Origin: Candidatus Thiodiazotropha sp. CDECU1
GTDB taxonomy: Bacteria; Pseudomonadota; Gammaproteobacteria; Chromatiales; Chromatiaceae
Direction: 5' to 3'
NCBI RefSeq assembly: GCF_963455295.1
Contig: NZ_OY734020.1
Span: forward strand, 496,001-560,000
DNA length: 64,000 nucleotides
Below the pieces are notes generated by a model that made no database searches, was not told where the DNA came from, and worked only from the letters and a program-made list of their open reading frames with translations. Below are positions 1-9,199 of the stretch, piece by piece; position 1 is the first letter of the stretch, and every line of letters begins with the position of its first letter. Made by a program: the position numbers and the translations under genes.

Positions 1-1
1 G

Positions 2-1633
2 GTGGACCAGCCCTACAGTAATCACAACGGCGGGCAGATCAGCTTTGGCCCGGACGGTATGCTGTATATCGGTCTGGGTGATGGCGGTTCGGGTGGCGAT
101 CCCCTGGGGCATGGTCAGAATACGGCGACCCTGCTGGGATCGATGCTGCGTATCGATGTTGGTGATGGCCTGGGTAGTTACGCCATCCCTTCCGACAATC
201 CCTTCGTTTCAGGGGGTGGCGCGGCAGAGGTCTATGCCTATGGCTTGCGCAATCCCTGGCGTTGGAGCTTCGATCGCCAGACAGGGGATCTCTGGCTGGG
301 GGATGTGGGTCAGAACGCCTACGAGGAGGTGGATATAATCCGCCGTGGCGGTAACTATGGCTGGAACCTGATGGAGGCCAGCCACTGCTATCCTGCTAGT
401 GCAAATTGCGATGCAACAGGACTCACGCTGCCGGTGGCGGAGTATGACCATAGTCAGGGTATTTCGGTGACCGGCGGTCATGTCTATCGAGGCAGTGAGT
501 TGTCTCAGTTGGTGGGGCGCTATCTCTACAGCGATTACGGCTCCGGAATGATCTGGGGATTGGTGGATGACGGCGCCGGTGGCTATAGCGCCGAGGAACT
601 CCTGGATACCGATCTCAATATCGTCTCTTTTGCAGAGGACCAGCCGGGGGAACTGTATGTGCTCCACCTGGGGGGCAGCATCCACAAACTGACAGCTGAG
701 ACGACGGGTGGCGGGGGAGCGGTACCCACAATGCTTTCCTCCTGGGGCTGTTTCCAATCCGGTGATGTTGAAAGCTTTTCCGACAACGTCATCCCCTACA
801 ACATAAATGCGCTGTTATGGACAGACTTCGCTGACAAGGAGCGCTTCATGGCGATACCCGATGGCAGCACCATCTCCGTCGATGCCGAAGGACGCTTTGT
901 ATTTCCTTCCGGAAGCGTTCTAGGCAAACATTTTCGTCTCAATGGCGAGCTGATCGAGACCCGTCTGCTGATGCGTCACGCCAATAGCGGCTGGCGAGGC
1001 TACAGCTATGAGTGGAACGAGAGCCTGACCGATGCGGTCCTGCTCGATGCTGCCAAGGACAAGACCATTGGCAACCAGACCTGGCACTACCCGAGTCCCG
1101 CGGAGTGTATGCTTTGCCATACTGGCATCGCCGGAGTTGCACTGGGGCCTGAACTGGGTCAGCTGAATCGCGACTTTCCCTATAGCGCACAAAACGCAAA
1201 CCAGTTGATAACCTACGAGGCGATCGATCTGTTGGCCGATTCGCTCAATGATCTGCAGAAGTCGACCGTCTTCTACGCCATCGATGACACCGTCTACTCA
1301 GCGGAGCGTCGCGCACGCAGCTATCTCCACAGCAACTGTGCCATGTGCCACCAGCCCAATGGTACGGGTGGTGGCAACCTCGATCTGCGCATGGGTGCTG
1401 ACCTGACCGCTACCGGTCTCTGCAACCAGGCGCCGCTGGCAGGCGACCTTGGGTTGATCAACCCGGTCCTGCTGAAGCCGGGTGATCCGGACAATTCGAT
1501 CCTGCTGCTGCGTATGCAGAGCCTGGACAGTCTGCGCATGCCGCCACTGGGTAGCAGTGAGATCGATACCCAGGCGCTGGCAGTTGTGCGGGAGTGGATT
1601 GCAGGGCTTGAGGATTGCGATGGTCCTTATTGA
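2..1633 (+). CDS. PQQ-type sugar dehydrogenase fused to a di-haem cytochrome domain (5' truncated)
   Basis: The gene runs in from the left edge, so its true start lies outside. The first ~235 visible residues are the end of a glucose/sorbosone-dehydrogenase beta-propeller, with GLGDGGSGGDP, NPWRWSFD and GDVGQNAYEEVD motifs typical of PQQ-dependent soluble aldose dehydrogenases. The remainder, about residues 245-543, resembles the SO2930-type di-haem family and carries two haem-binding CxxCH motifs, C369-MLC-H373 and C446-AMC-H450. The inferred product is a periplasmic sugar oxidase that passes electrons from PQQ to its own haems. Its TGA directly abuts the stop of the convergent NhaD gene, with no room for a separate terminator. 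Substrate is unknown. Confidence 0.8.
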   Translation: MDQPYSNHNGGQISFGPDGMLYIGLGDGGSGGDPLGHGQNTATLLGSMLRIDVGDGLGSYAIPSDNPFVSGGGAAEVYAYGLRNPWRWSFDRQTGDLWLGDVGQNAYEEVDIIRRGGNYGWNLMEASHCYPASANCDATGLTLPVAEYDHSQGISVTGGHVYRGSELSQLVGRYLYSDYGSGMIWGLVDDGAGGYSAEELLDTDLNIVSFAEDQPGELYVLHLGGSIHKLTAETTGGGGAVPTMLSSWGCFQSGDVESFSDNVIPYNINALLWTDFADKERFMAIPDGSTISVDAEGRFVFPSGSVLGKHFRLNGELIETRLLMRHANSGWRGYSYEWNESLTDAVLLDAAKDKTIGNQTWHYPSPAECMLCHTGIAGVALGPELGQLNRDFPYSAQNANQLITYEAIDLLADSLNDLQKSTVFYAIDDTVYSAERRARSYLHSNCAMCHQPNGTGGGNLDLRMGADLTATGLCNQAPLAGDLGLINPVLLKPGDPDNSILLLRMQSLDSLRMPPLGSSEIDTQALAVVREWIAGLEDCDGPY

Positions 1634-3073
1634 TCAGGCGCCTGTGAAATAGTGGCTGTTCACTGCCATATGGGAAAAGATACTGGCGATGTAGCCCAGG
1701 GCAATCGCAGGTGTCCATCGCAAATGGCTGAAAAAGGTATACTTCCCTCGCGCCTGTCCCATAAGGGCAACACCTGCGGCAGAGCCGATTGATAGCAATG
1801 AACCGCCGACACCTGCGGTCAGGGTGACAAGCAGCCATTGACCCATAGACATGTCAGGATTCATGGTGAGGACCGCGAACATAACCGGGATGTTATCGAC
1901 AATGGCGGAGAGAACGCCGATAGCCACATTGGCGCTGGTGGCGCCCCATCCTGTGTACATCAGCTCTGATGCCATGCTCAGATAGCCCAGAAAACCCAGG
2001 CCACCCACACAAAGCACAACCCCGTAGAAGAAGAGCAGGGTGTCCCACTCGGCCCGGGCAACGGGATTGAACACATCGAATGCGACAGGCGAACCCATTT
2101 CGCCATCATGTTCAACATTGTCGGGTTTGCCGTGATGGTCCCTACCTGCGGTCTTCTTCAGGTAAAAACCCATCAGTTGTAAATATCCAAGTCCGGTCAG
2201 CATGCCGATGACCGGTGGCATATGAAGGAAATTGTGGAATGAGACTGCAGTGGCAATGGTGGCGATAAACAGAGCGACGATCCGCTTTGCACCTCGCTGC
2301 ATCACTATCTTTTCACCGGATGCGGCAGGTTTGATGTCGGGTATGGCGAAATGCATGATGGCGGCGGGGACCAGAAAATTTACAACCGCAGGAGTGAACA
2401 GGCTGAAAAAAGTACCGAATTCCACAATGCCTTTTTGCCAGACCATCAACGTGGTTATATCGCCAAAGGGAGAAAAGGCCCCACCTGCGTTTGCACCGAC
2501 CACGATATTGATACAGGCCAGGTTGATGAACTTCCGGTTATCGCCACCGACTGACATAACCACCGCACACATCAGCAGGGCGGTTGTGAGGTTGTCGGCG
2601 ATCGGGGAGATGAAAAAAGCCAGGATTCCGGTAATCCAGAACAGTGCGCGAAAGCCAAAACCGCTACGTACCAGCCAGGCGCGAAGGGCATCGAATATAC
2701 GCCGTTCCTGCATGGTGTTGATATAGGTCATCGCCACTAACAGGAAGAGCATCAACTCCGCATACTCCAAAAGATTGTGGCGTACCGCTTCGCCAGCGGC
2801 AGTGGGCATGTCATGGCTTGCATAGACCCAGGCGATGCATCCCCAGATCAGACCTGCACCGATAATGACTGGTTTGGATTTACGCAGGTGAGTGTACTCC
2901 TCGGCCATTACCAGCAGGTAGGCGAGGAGAAATATGCCAATGGAGAGAAAGCCCACCCAGCTTTCGGTCAGGTCCAATGGGTGAGCTTCCGCTTCTACCG
3001 CCATAGCTGCTGCCGGCAGGAGAGAAAAAAGAGACAGAAGGATAAGTTTTAATATCGAAGGTGAACCACTCAT
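1634..3073 (-). CDS. nhaD: NhaD-type Na+/H+ antiporter
   Basis: A 479-residue multi-spanning inner-membrane protein with an N-terminal signal-like segment and about a dozen hydrophobic helices. Conserved NhaD stretches are present: PIADNLTTALLM, GGAFSPFGDITTLMVW, SAIVDNIPVMFAVL and GSLLSIGSAAGVALMG, which carry the polar intramembrane residues expected for Na+/H+ exchange. It is the last gene of a leftward operon, starting 13 bp after the SLC13 carrier gene. The setting suggests it exports the Na+ that enters with a co-transported substrate. That coupling is inference; family membership is well supported. Confidence 0.9.
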   Translation of the reverse strand: MSGSPSILKLILLSLFSLLPAAAMAVEAEAHPLDLTESWVGFLSIGIFLLAYLLVMAEEYTHLRKSKPVIIGAGLIWGCIAWVYASHDMPTAAGEAVRHNLLEYAELMLFLLVAMTYINTMQERRIFDALRAWLVRSGFGFRALFWITGILAFFISPIADNLTTALLMCAVVMSVGGDNRKFINLACINIVVGANAGGAFSPFGDITTLMVWQKGIVEFGTFFSLFTPAVVNFLVPAAIMHFAIPDIKPAASGEKIVMQRGAKRIVALFIATIATAVSFHNFLHMPPVIGMLTGLGYLQLMGFYLKKTAGRDHHGKPDNVEHDGEMGSPVAFDVFNPVARAEWDTLLFFYGVVLCVGGLGFLGYLSMASELMYTGWGATSANVAIGVLSAIVDNIPVMFAVLTMNPDMSMGQWLLVTLTAGVGGSLLSIGSAAGVALMGQARGKYTFFSHLRWTPAIALGYIASIFSHMAVNSHYFTGA

Positions 3074-3086
3074 TACTCAAATACCC

Positions 3087-5135
3087 TCAGAATACCAAAT
3101 TCATCACACCAATCATTACCACTAAGAAGAGTAGTGTCATGACACCGCCAGCCTTCATGAAGTCAGCGACCCGATATCCGGCCGGCCCCATGATCAGGGC
3201 ATTCACTTGATGGGTGGGAATGAGGAATGAGTTGGAGGTGGCGATTGCAACCGTCAAAGCAAAAACTGCAGGATTCGCGCCTGCACCAATAGCGATATTC
3301 ACTGCCAGCGGAACCAGCAGTACGGTTGCGCCTACATTGGACATTACCAGGGTAAAGAAAGTGGCCAGCAGCGCGATTGCAGCCTGGATCACCCAGATCG
3401 GCATGTCACCAACGACGAAAAGCACCTGCTCCGCGATCCATTTTGCGGTGCCGGATGTTTCAACCGCCAATCCCAGGGGGATCAGCGATGCCAGCAGAAA
3501 AACCGTTTTCCAACTCACGGCAGCGTATGCCTCTTCGATCTTCAGCACACCGCTTAGTACCATGCCCATGGCCCCTGTAAGCAGCGCGACAGAGAGTCGG
3601 ATATCGGTAAACAGCACCATGAACAGAGCAATGCTGAAGAATATACCCGCCGGCACTATCTTGTTGGGTCGCAGCTCTTCCTCATGGGGGTACTCGGTGG
3701 TAACAACCACGAAGTCACGATCCTTCTCGATTCGCTCCAGCACATTCCAGGCGGTGTGCACCACAAGTGTGTCGCCGGCTTGAAACGGCATGTTGCGTAT
3801 GTCGTCCCCTTCACGCATGGTTTCGCCATTCCGGTGCAGACCGATCAACGCCAGTCCGTAGGTTTTGCGCATCCAGACATCCCGCGCACTCTTGCCGATA
3901 AGGCTGGAACCCGGTGGAATGACCACTTCACCAATGCCCGATTTGTTGGGTGAGAGCGATTCAGAGAAGGTACGCAATTCTCGGCGTTTCTTGAGGTTGT
4001 ACTTTTCTACGAAGTGAGAGAGATCGTAGGGATCGGCAACAATACCTAAAACCATACCGGTGCGGAATTCTGTATCACGGGCAATGGTGCCTGGGCCTAC
4101 CCTTGCCTCTTCACCGGATTGCTTACTCGCAATAACCCGAACCCTATAGGATGTCTCCACGTCATCCAGGTTCTGACCGACCAGGTCGCTGTCATCCTTT
4201 ACGACGATTTCATTGACGGTAAAATCAACACCATAGACCTTATTGAAGTAGGTCATCGGATCCGCTCCCACAGTGCTGCTTTCACTCTTGGTCTTGGGTA
4301 AAACATAGCGACCGGCTACAACAAAATAGATTATGCCGGTGGCAATCAATGCCACCCCCACCGGGGTCACCGAGAAAAGCTCCCAGGTATTCATCTGCTG
4401 ATCGGCTGGCAGTGCCTTGTTTGAAGTGAGGATCAGATCGTTCAGGAGAATCAGCGGACTGGATCCCACCATGGTCATGGTGCCGCCCAGGATGGCGGTA
4501 AAACCCATCGGCATAAGCAGGCGCGACATGGGCAAACCCGAGCGCGCGGAGATTCTGGAAACCACCGGCAGGAAAAGTGCTGCCGCGCCCACGTTCTGCA
4601 TAAAGGAGGAGATAAATCCCACGCTGGCCGATATGATCGGAATGATGCGTGACTCGGTGGTGCCGCCGATCTTTAAAATAAAGGCTGCCACCTTGCCCAT
4701 GATTCCGGTCTTATCGAGTCCGGCGCCGATGATCATGACCGCTATGATGGAGATCACCGCGTTGGATGAGAAGCCGTCAAACAGATGTTTGTTATCGACC
4801 AGGCCCTGATCTATACCCATCATTGGAGCCAGCAGGGATGTTAATCCCAGCATCACCATTACGGTCGCCGCAGCCACATCCACACCGACCACTTCAAAAG
4901 CGAACAGGTAGATAGTCAGGACCAGGATGGCCCCGACCCAGGCAATTTCAACTGTCGGTACCACGGTGGATAGAAATCCCGCCAAAGCGGCAAAAAGGAT
5001 GGCTGCGATTAATTGCTTGCTAGAGATTATTCCCGGTTTAGTGATAGTTATCTCTTCGTCCGCGAGTTTATTCATGGTCGACCCTGTGTTTGCTGCATGG
5101 TCTGTATTCGGTAAGAAAGTAGTCGTTTGATTCAT
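3087..5135 (-). CDS. SLC13/DASS-family permease with RCK_C (TrkA-C) domains
   Basis: A 682-residue carrier. An N-terminal membrane half (residues ~35-290) and a C-terminal membrane half (~490-682) flank a soluble middle region (~300-480) with the look of two TrkA-C/RCK_C domains, for example around VVIPPGSSLIGKSARDVWMR. Repeated SNVGATVLL and ATSNSFLIPTHQVN motifs are typical of the Na+/sulfate and Na+/dicarboxylate family. It probably takes up sulfate, thiosulfate or a dicarboxylate with Na+; the substrate cannot be read from sequence. It lies 18 bp after the USP-like gene and 13 bp before nhaD, so all three are probably one transcript. Confidence 0.85.
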   Translation of the reverse strand: MNQTTTFLPNTDHAANTGSTMNKLADEEITITKPGIISSKQLIAAILFAALAGFLSTVVPTVEIAWVGAILVLTIYLFAFEVVGVDVAAATVMVMLGLTSLLAPMMGIDQGLVDNKHLFDGFSSNAVISIIAVMIIGAGLDKTGIMGKVAAFILKIGGTTESRIIPIISASVGFISSFMQNVGAAALFLPVVSRISARSGLPMSRLLMPMGFTAILGGTMTMVGSSPLILLNDLILTSNKALPADQQMNTWELFSVTPVGVALIATGIIYFVVAGRYVLPKTKSESSTVGADPMTYFNKVYGVDFTVNEIVVKDDSDLVGQNLDDVETSYRVRVIASKQSGEEARVGPGTIARDTEFRTGMVLGIVADPYDLSHFVEKYNLKKRRELRTFSESLSPNKSGIGEVVIPPGSSLIGKSARDVWMRKTYGLALIGLHRNGETMREGDDIRNMPFQAGDTLVVHTAWNVLERIEKDRDFVVVTTEYPHEEELRPNKIVPAGIFFSIALFMVLFTDIRLSVALLTGAMGMVLSGVLKIEEAYAAVSWKTVFLLASLIPLGLAVETSGTAKWIAEQVLFVVGDMPIWVIQAAIALLATFFTLVMSNVGATVLLVPLAVNIAIGAGANPAVFALTVAIATSNSFLIPTHQVNALIMGPAGYRVADFMKAGGVMTLLFLVVMIGVMNLVF

Positions 5136-5153
5136 GCTGGTACTTCTTGGTTG

Positions 5154-5708
5154 TCAGGCTGCTGATTGCTTGGAAGGGCGTGGGGATGAACGATCTCCTA
5201 TGAGCACCAGCGGTACATCTATGTGCCCACTATGCCCGGGTATCATCTTTTCGACGATTCGCTTGGCTGCAGCGTCATCCGGCATCGCCACGATGGAAAC
5301 GATTGAAGGTTGGTTGTGAATGTAGTTGAGGATGTCACCCACAGGTTCAGCACTTAGCTGGATGGTCTGGCAGTAGAGACCGGTGGACCTGATCCGATCC
5401 TCCAATGCTGTGATCTCTGTTTTATCATCTGCGGAATGAATGAGCAGATCGATTCTTGCCCCTAGCCGTAAACAGGTGTCAATGGCGTAATCGAGGGGTG
5501 CTCCGCGACCTCTGCCGTCACTGATAAATGCGATTCGGTCGGAAGCGGGCTTTGAGACCATCTTCAGGGCGGGTGAGGAACCGGCATCATTCGGTTTTGC
5601 GGTGATACCGAGCGCCTTCATTTTGTCTCGTGTGGATAAAAACTCCCCCGCATCCTGGTATGCCAGGCTGGTCAACATGCGTTTCAGGTCATCGCTTAAT
5701 TTGGTCAT
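5154..5708 (-). CDS. Universal-stress-protein-like protein, first gene of Na+ transport operon
   Basis: A 184-residue soluble protein. Residues ~1-45 are a charged helical extension. From ~55 to ~175 the alternating beta/alpha pattern (RIAFISDGRG, RIDLLIHS, VSIVAMPDD, VPLVLIGD) resembles a UspA fold, although the classical ATP-binding G-x2-G-x9-GS is not obvious. The ATG at 5708 is preferred over the upstream TTG at 5723 because it leaves a short leader behind the sigma-54 promoter at 5746-5760. Adjacent SLC13 and nhaD genes suggest a cytosolic regulator or stress sensor for the transporters. This is inference; the family call is moderate. Confidence 0.65.
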   Translation of the reverse strand: MTKLSDDLKRMLTSLAYQDAGEFLSTRDKMKALGITAKPNDAGSSPALKMVSKPASDRIAFISDGRGRGAPLDYAIDTCLRLGARIDLLIHSADDKTEITALEDRIRSTGLYCQTIQLSAEPVGDILNYIHNQPSIVSIVAMPDDAAAKRIVEKMIPGHSGHIDVPLVLIGDRSSPRPSKQSAA

Positions 5709-5745
5709 GGGTACAGATTCCAAGTATTCGTTGTCACAGGTAATC

Positions 5746-5760
5746 GCAATAGGTGTGCCA
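5746..5760 (-). promoter_or_regulatory. Sigma-54 (-24/-12) promoter of the USP-SLC13-nhaD operon
   Basis: On the minus strand the sequence reads TGGCAC-ACCTA-TTGC, a full match to the core TGGCAC-N5-TTGC of RpoN promoters, preceded by the favoured TT. The -12 GC falls near 5746-5747, so transcription should start near 5735 and give a leader of roughly 27 nt before the ATG at 5708. The divergently encoded response regulator is of the sigma-54-activating class, which makes it the obvious activator. Confidence 0.8.
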
Positions 5761-5821
5761 ATTTATAAGGCATGTAACTTATTGATAGTTGGTTGGTTAT
5801 TATTGCTTTAATGGAGGGGTG

Positions 5822-5838
5822 TGTTGCAAAATGCAATG
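5822..5838. promoter_or_regulatory. Candidate enhancer site 1 (TGTTGCA-N3-TGCAATG)
   Basis: The site reads TGTTGCAAAATGCAATG, with a perfect inner inverted repeat TTGCA-AAA-TGCAA at 5824-5836. It is 17 bp long, like the perfect palindrome at 5913-5929, and matches it at most positions. It sits roughly 85-105 bp upstream of the predicted sigma-54 start, a normal distance for an NtrC-class upstream activating sequence. Confidence 0.6.
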
Positions 5839-5912
5839 CTTATCTGCAGGGTTTGAGGCAATTTCATGGTAAATGCCGGGGGCGTGCGGGAATCAATGCG
5901 ATTTGCTATAGT

Positions 5913-5929
5913 TGTTTCATTTTGAAACA
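5913..5929. promoter_or_regulatory. Candidate enhancer/operator site 2 (TGTTTCA-N3-TGAAACA)
   Basis: A perfect 7-3-7 inverted repeat, TGTTTCATTTTGAAACA. It lies 24 bp upstream of the histidine kinase ATG and about 180 bp upstream of the predicted start of the divergent operon, so it could serve both autoregulation and activation. A weaker relative, TATTGCGATTTGTAATA, follows at 5933-5949. Confidence 0.65.
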
Positions 5930-5952
5930 GTGTATTGCGATTTGTAATAGCG

Positions 5953-7446
5953 ATGACTTTTGATCTCTCCAGTTTGCAGGGCAAGATCACCACTGTGTAT
6001 ATCGCCCTGGTTCTCGGCACCCTGGTGCTTGCGGTGATCGCCTTTCTCGATCTGTTGTTTCTGCAGCGCCAGATCAGGGAGGGTGAGGTGGTATCGGATC
6101 TGCGGAATGCTGTTTCTGAGATGCGCAGAGAGGAGAAAAACCTCTTCCTCTATGCAGACAGGCAGGCGCGCTTGAGGGCAGATGAATATGCCAAGTCATC
6201 CTTGCAGGTTGTGCGCGCCTATGAAGTATCATTGGCCGCGCTTATGCAGCAATCGGCCCCTTCTGACTTGATCGCAACTCTGCAGGCCTACCGCGGCAAG
6301 CTGGGTGATTGGGAGCAGACATCCCGCGTCGATCAACAGCAGATTGAAGACGATATCAGGACACTCGGACACCAGATCTACATCACCGTCGAGTTCCTGT
6401 CCAAGCAGGAACGCAGCATGCTCGAAGCCGCTGTGAAGGAGTCCCGATGGTTTTTACTTATATTCCTGCCCATCATCGGGCTTGCTATCTATATCGTTGG
6501 GCATCGAGCCAAACGTGTGGTTCTGCTGCCCCTGAAAAGATTGGAGTCATACTTGAAACCGATAGCCGATGGGCGTTTCAATCATCTCCAGCCACCGTCC
6601 GATGATCGTGAGTTCATCACATTTACCGATGCATTCAATGGCATGCTCAAGGAGTTGGAGATCCGTCAGAGGCGAATGCTGCAGAGCGAAAAATTGGCGT
6701 CACTGGGGATTCTGGCATCGGGTGTGGCGCATGAGTTGAATAATCCGCTGTCGAATATTTCCTCTTCCACGCAGTTGCTGATGGAGGAGTTTGAAGAAGC
6801 AGACGCCGACCCCGAGCAACTCCGCACCTGGTTGAAGCAGATCGACAGTGAGACTGAACGTGGCAAGAACATCGTTCGCACCATGCTCGATTTCGGCAGC
6901 CAAAAGGTATTTCAAAAGAACAGGATCAAACTGCTGGATCTGGTGAATGAAACCCAATCCCTGATTGGAAAGGCGCTGTTGCAACACTCAGCGAAGTTGA
7001 CTGTGAATATTCCGGATGAGCTGGTCCTGGTGGTGGATAAACAGCGTATTCAACAGATGTTTATCAACCTGATACAGAATGCGCTGCATGCTGCAGGTAA
7101 GGGTGTGCATGTGAAGATCAGTGCCATACAGCGCGATAATGGCGGCTCCATGATACCCGAGGGGGCTGAGGTGGCGGGGAGTCTTACATGTGTTTCCGAT
7201 CACGCTGGTCCCTTTGTCGAGATATTGGTTGTCGACGATGGGCCTGGCATCCCGCAAGAGACCCTGCCAAAGGTATTCGATCCCTTTTTTACAACCAGCG
7301 AACCCGGGAAGGGTGTCGGACTGGGTATGTTCATCATTCAGGAGATAGTGCGGGAACATGACGGCTGCCTGGCTATCGCTTCCCGTGCCGGGGAAGGGAC
7401 CAAGGTAATCGTGCTGTTCCCCGGTGAGGAGCAGGCAAATGACTGA
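5953..7446 (+). CDS. Membrane sensor histidine kinase
   Basis: A 497-residue kinase: TM1 at ~12-36, a mainly helical periplasmic domain at ~37-165, TM2 at ~167-186, a HAMP linker, HisKA with the phospho-accepting His260 in VAHELNNPLSN, then an HATPase domain with an N box (NLIQNALHA), a G1 box (DDGPGI) and a G2 box (GKGVGLGM). The kinase class resembles NtrB/DctB/AtoS-type partners of sigma-54 regulators. The ATG at 5953 is chosen; a TTG at 5935 is in frame but overlaps the operator region. It overlaps the response regulator by 8 bp, so the two are translationally coupled. The signal sensed is unknown; the divergent transport operon suggests an ion or small anion. Confidence 0.88.
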   Translation: MTFDLSSLQGKITTVYIALVLGTLVLAVIAFLDLLFLQRQIREGEVVSDLRNAVSEMRREEKNLFLYADRQARLRADEYAKSSLQVVRAYEVSLAALMQQSAPSDLIATLQAYRGKLGDWEQTSRVDQQQIEDDIRTLGHQIYITVEFLSKQERSMLEAAVKESRWFLLIFLPIIGLAIYIVGHRAKRVVLLPLKRLESYLKPIADGRFNHLQPPSDDREFITFTDAFNGMLKELEIRQRRMLQSEKLASLGILASGVAHELNNPLSNISSSTQLLMEEFEEADADPEQLRTWLKQIDSETERGKNIVRTMLDFGSQKVFQKNRIKLLDLVNETQSLIGKALLQHSAKLTVNIPDELVLVVDKQRIQQMFINLIQNALHAAGKGVHVKISAIQRDNGGSMIPEGAEVAGSLTCVSDHAGPFVEILVVDDGPGIPQETLPKVFDPFFTTSEPGKGVGLGMFIIQEIVREHDGCLAIASRAGEGTKVIVLFPGEEQAND

Positions 7447-8821
7447 GGCATTAACGGAGAAGGCCAGCATCCTCATAGTCGATGACGAGGAGACCGCTGT
7501 TGAAAATCTGGCCCATGTATGCCGCAAGCAGGGCTATGAGGTAACCACGCGCACCAGCGGCGCGGGGGCCGTCGACGCCCTGGAGAAGGATCGTTTCGAT
7601 CTGGTGCTTACCGATCTGCAGATGGAAAAGGTCGATGGTATGGCTGTGCTTAAACGCGCCAAAGAGCTGGACCCGGAGGTTGCCGTGGTGTTGATAACAG
7701 GCTATGCCACCGTAGACTCCGCCGTGGCCGCCATGAAGGCGGGAGCGTTTCACTATATTGCCAAACCCTTTCGCCTGGATGAGGTGCGCGAGGTTGTTCG
7801 CAACGCCCTGGAGCTGGTCAGTTTGAAAAGGGAGAACCGGCAGTTGAAGGAGCAACTCAACAGTAACCATCCCGAGCCGTCCATCATCACCCAGAATGCC
7901 ATCATGCAGCGCCTGATGGAGATGGCGAGACAGGTTGCGCCAAGCGACACCAATATCCTGATTACCGGAGAGAGCGGCACAGGCAAGGAGCTGTTGGCCC
8001 GATACATACATAACCACAGTGGCCGCGACAAGGATACCTTCATGGCCGTCAACTGCGGCGCGCTGCAGGAAGACCTGTTGGCCAACGAACTCTTCGGTCA
8101 TGAGAAGGGGGCCTATACCGGCGCCAATGAAGCGAAGCAGGGGCTGATCGAGGCGGCCCATGGCGGCACGCTGTTTCTCGATGAAATTGCGGAAATGTCC
8201 CTCTCGATGCAGGTCAAGCTGTTGCGTGTGATTCAGGAACGTGAGGTACAGCGCCTGGGCTCGACCAGTGCACGCGCGGTGGATATCCACCTGATAACCG
8301 CCACCCATCGCGACCTGCAAAAAGAGGTTGCCGCGGGCCGCTTTCGCCAGGATCTCTACTACCGCCTCGACGTAGTGGAACTGCACCTGCCGCCTTTGGC
8401 GGAACGCAAGGACGACATTCCTCTGCTCGCCTTCTACTTTATGCGCAAGCATGCGGCCAGAATAGGACGCATGACGGATGATATAGACCCCGAGGCATTG
8501 GCGGTGCTGAACGATTACGATTATCCGGGGAACATCCGTGAACTGGAGAACATCATCGAACGAGCGGTCACCCTCGCCAATGATCGTTTACTGACAACCG
8601 CCAATTTCCCCCCGGCCCTGGTGGATAGAGCGATCCATGTGGTGCGGGAAGAATCGGGGCGCCTGCCCACCCTGGCCGAACGGGAGGTAGACTATATCAA
8701 GTATGTACTCGAACGCAGTGGCCAGAATCGCACCCAGGCGGCAAAGGCGCTAGGCATCGATCGTGTTTCCTTGTGGCGCAAACTGAAGAAGTATGGCATG
8801 GAAGGGGAACAACAGAATTGA
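7439..8821 (+). CDS. Sigma-54-dependent response regulator (NtrC class)
   Basis: A 460-residue three-domain regulator. The receiver domain (~8-125) has phospho-acceptor Asp59 in LTDLQME. The AAA+ sigma-54 activation domain (~145-375) has Walker A GESGTGKE at 177-184 and GAYTGA in place of the usual GAFTGA loop. A Fis-type helix-turn-helix (RTQAAKALGIDRVSLWRKL) ends the protein. The start at 7439 is backed by GAGGAG about 8 bp upstream and overlaps the kinase stop. The regulator presumably binds the palindromes at 5822 and 5913 and activates the -24/-12 promoter of the divergent operon (inference). Confidence 0.92.
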   Translation: MTEALTEKASILIVDDEETAVENLAHVCRKQGYEVTTRTSGAGAVDALEKDRFDLVLTDLQMEKVDGMAVLKRAKELDPEVAVVLITGYATVDSAVAAMKAGAFHYIAKPFRLDEVREVVRNALELVSLKRENRQLKEQLNSNHPEPSIITQNAIMQRLMEMARQVAPSDTNILITGESGTGKELLARYIHNHSGRDKDTFMAVNCGALQEDLLANELFGHEKGAYTGANEAKQGLIEAAHGGTLFLDEIAEMSLSMQVKLLRVIQEREVQRLGSTSARAVDIHLITATHRDLQKEVAAGRFRQDLYYRLDVVELHLPPLAERKDDIPLLAFYFMRKHAARIGRMTDDIDPEALAVLNDYDYPGNIRELENIIERAVTLANDRLLTTANFPPALVDRAIHVVREESGRLPTLAEREVDYIKYVLERSGQNRTQAAKALGIDRVSLWRKLKKYGMEGEQQN

Positions 8822-8823
8822 AT

Positions 8824-9119
<296 letters not shown>

Positions 9120-9199
9120 CACCCGAAAATGAGTATTCCATCCTGGAGCAGATGTTGTATTCTCTCTGCTGAATAGTTTTTTAAGGAAGTGAATTCAAA

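Noticed and set aside
7451-8452. Long leftward open frame of 333 codons opposite the response regulator
   Set aside because: It is the antisense of a clear sigma-54 regulator gene and has no recognisable domain; long antisense frames are expected in GC-rich coding sequence.
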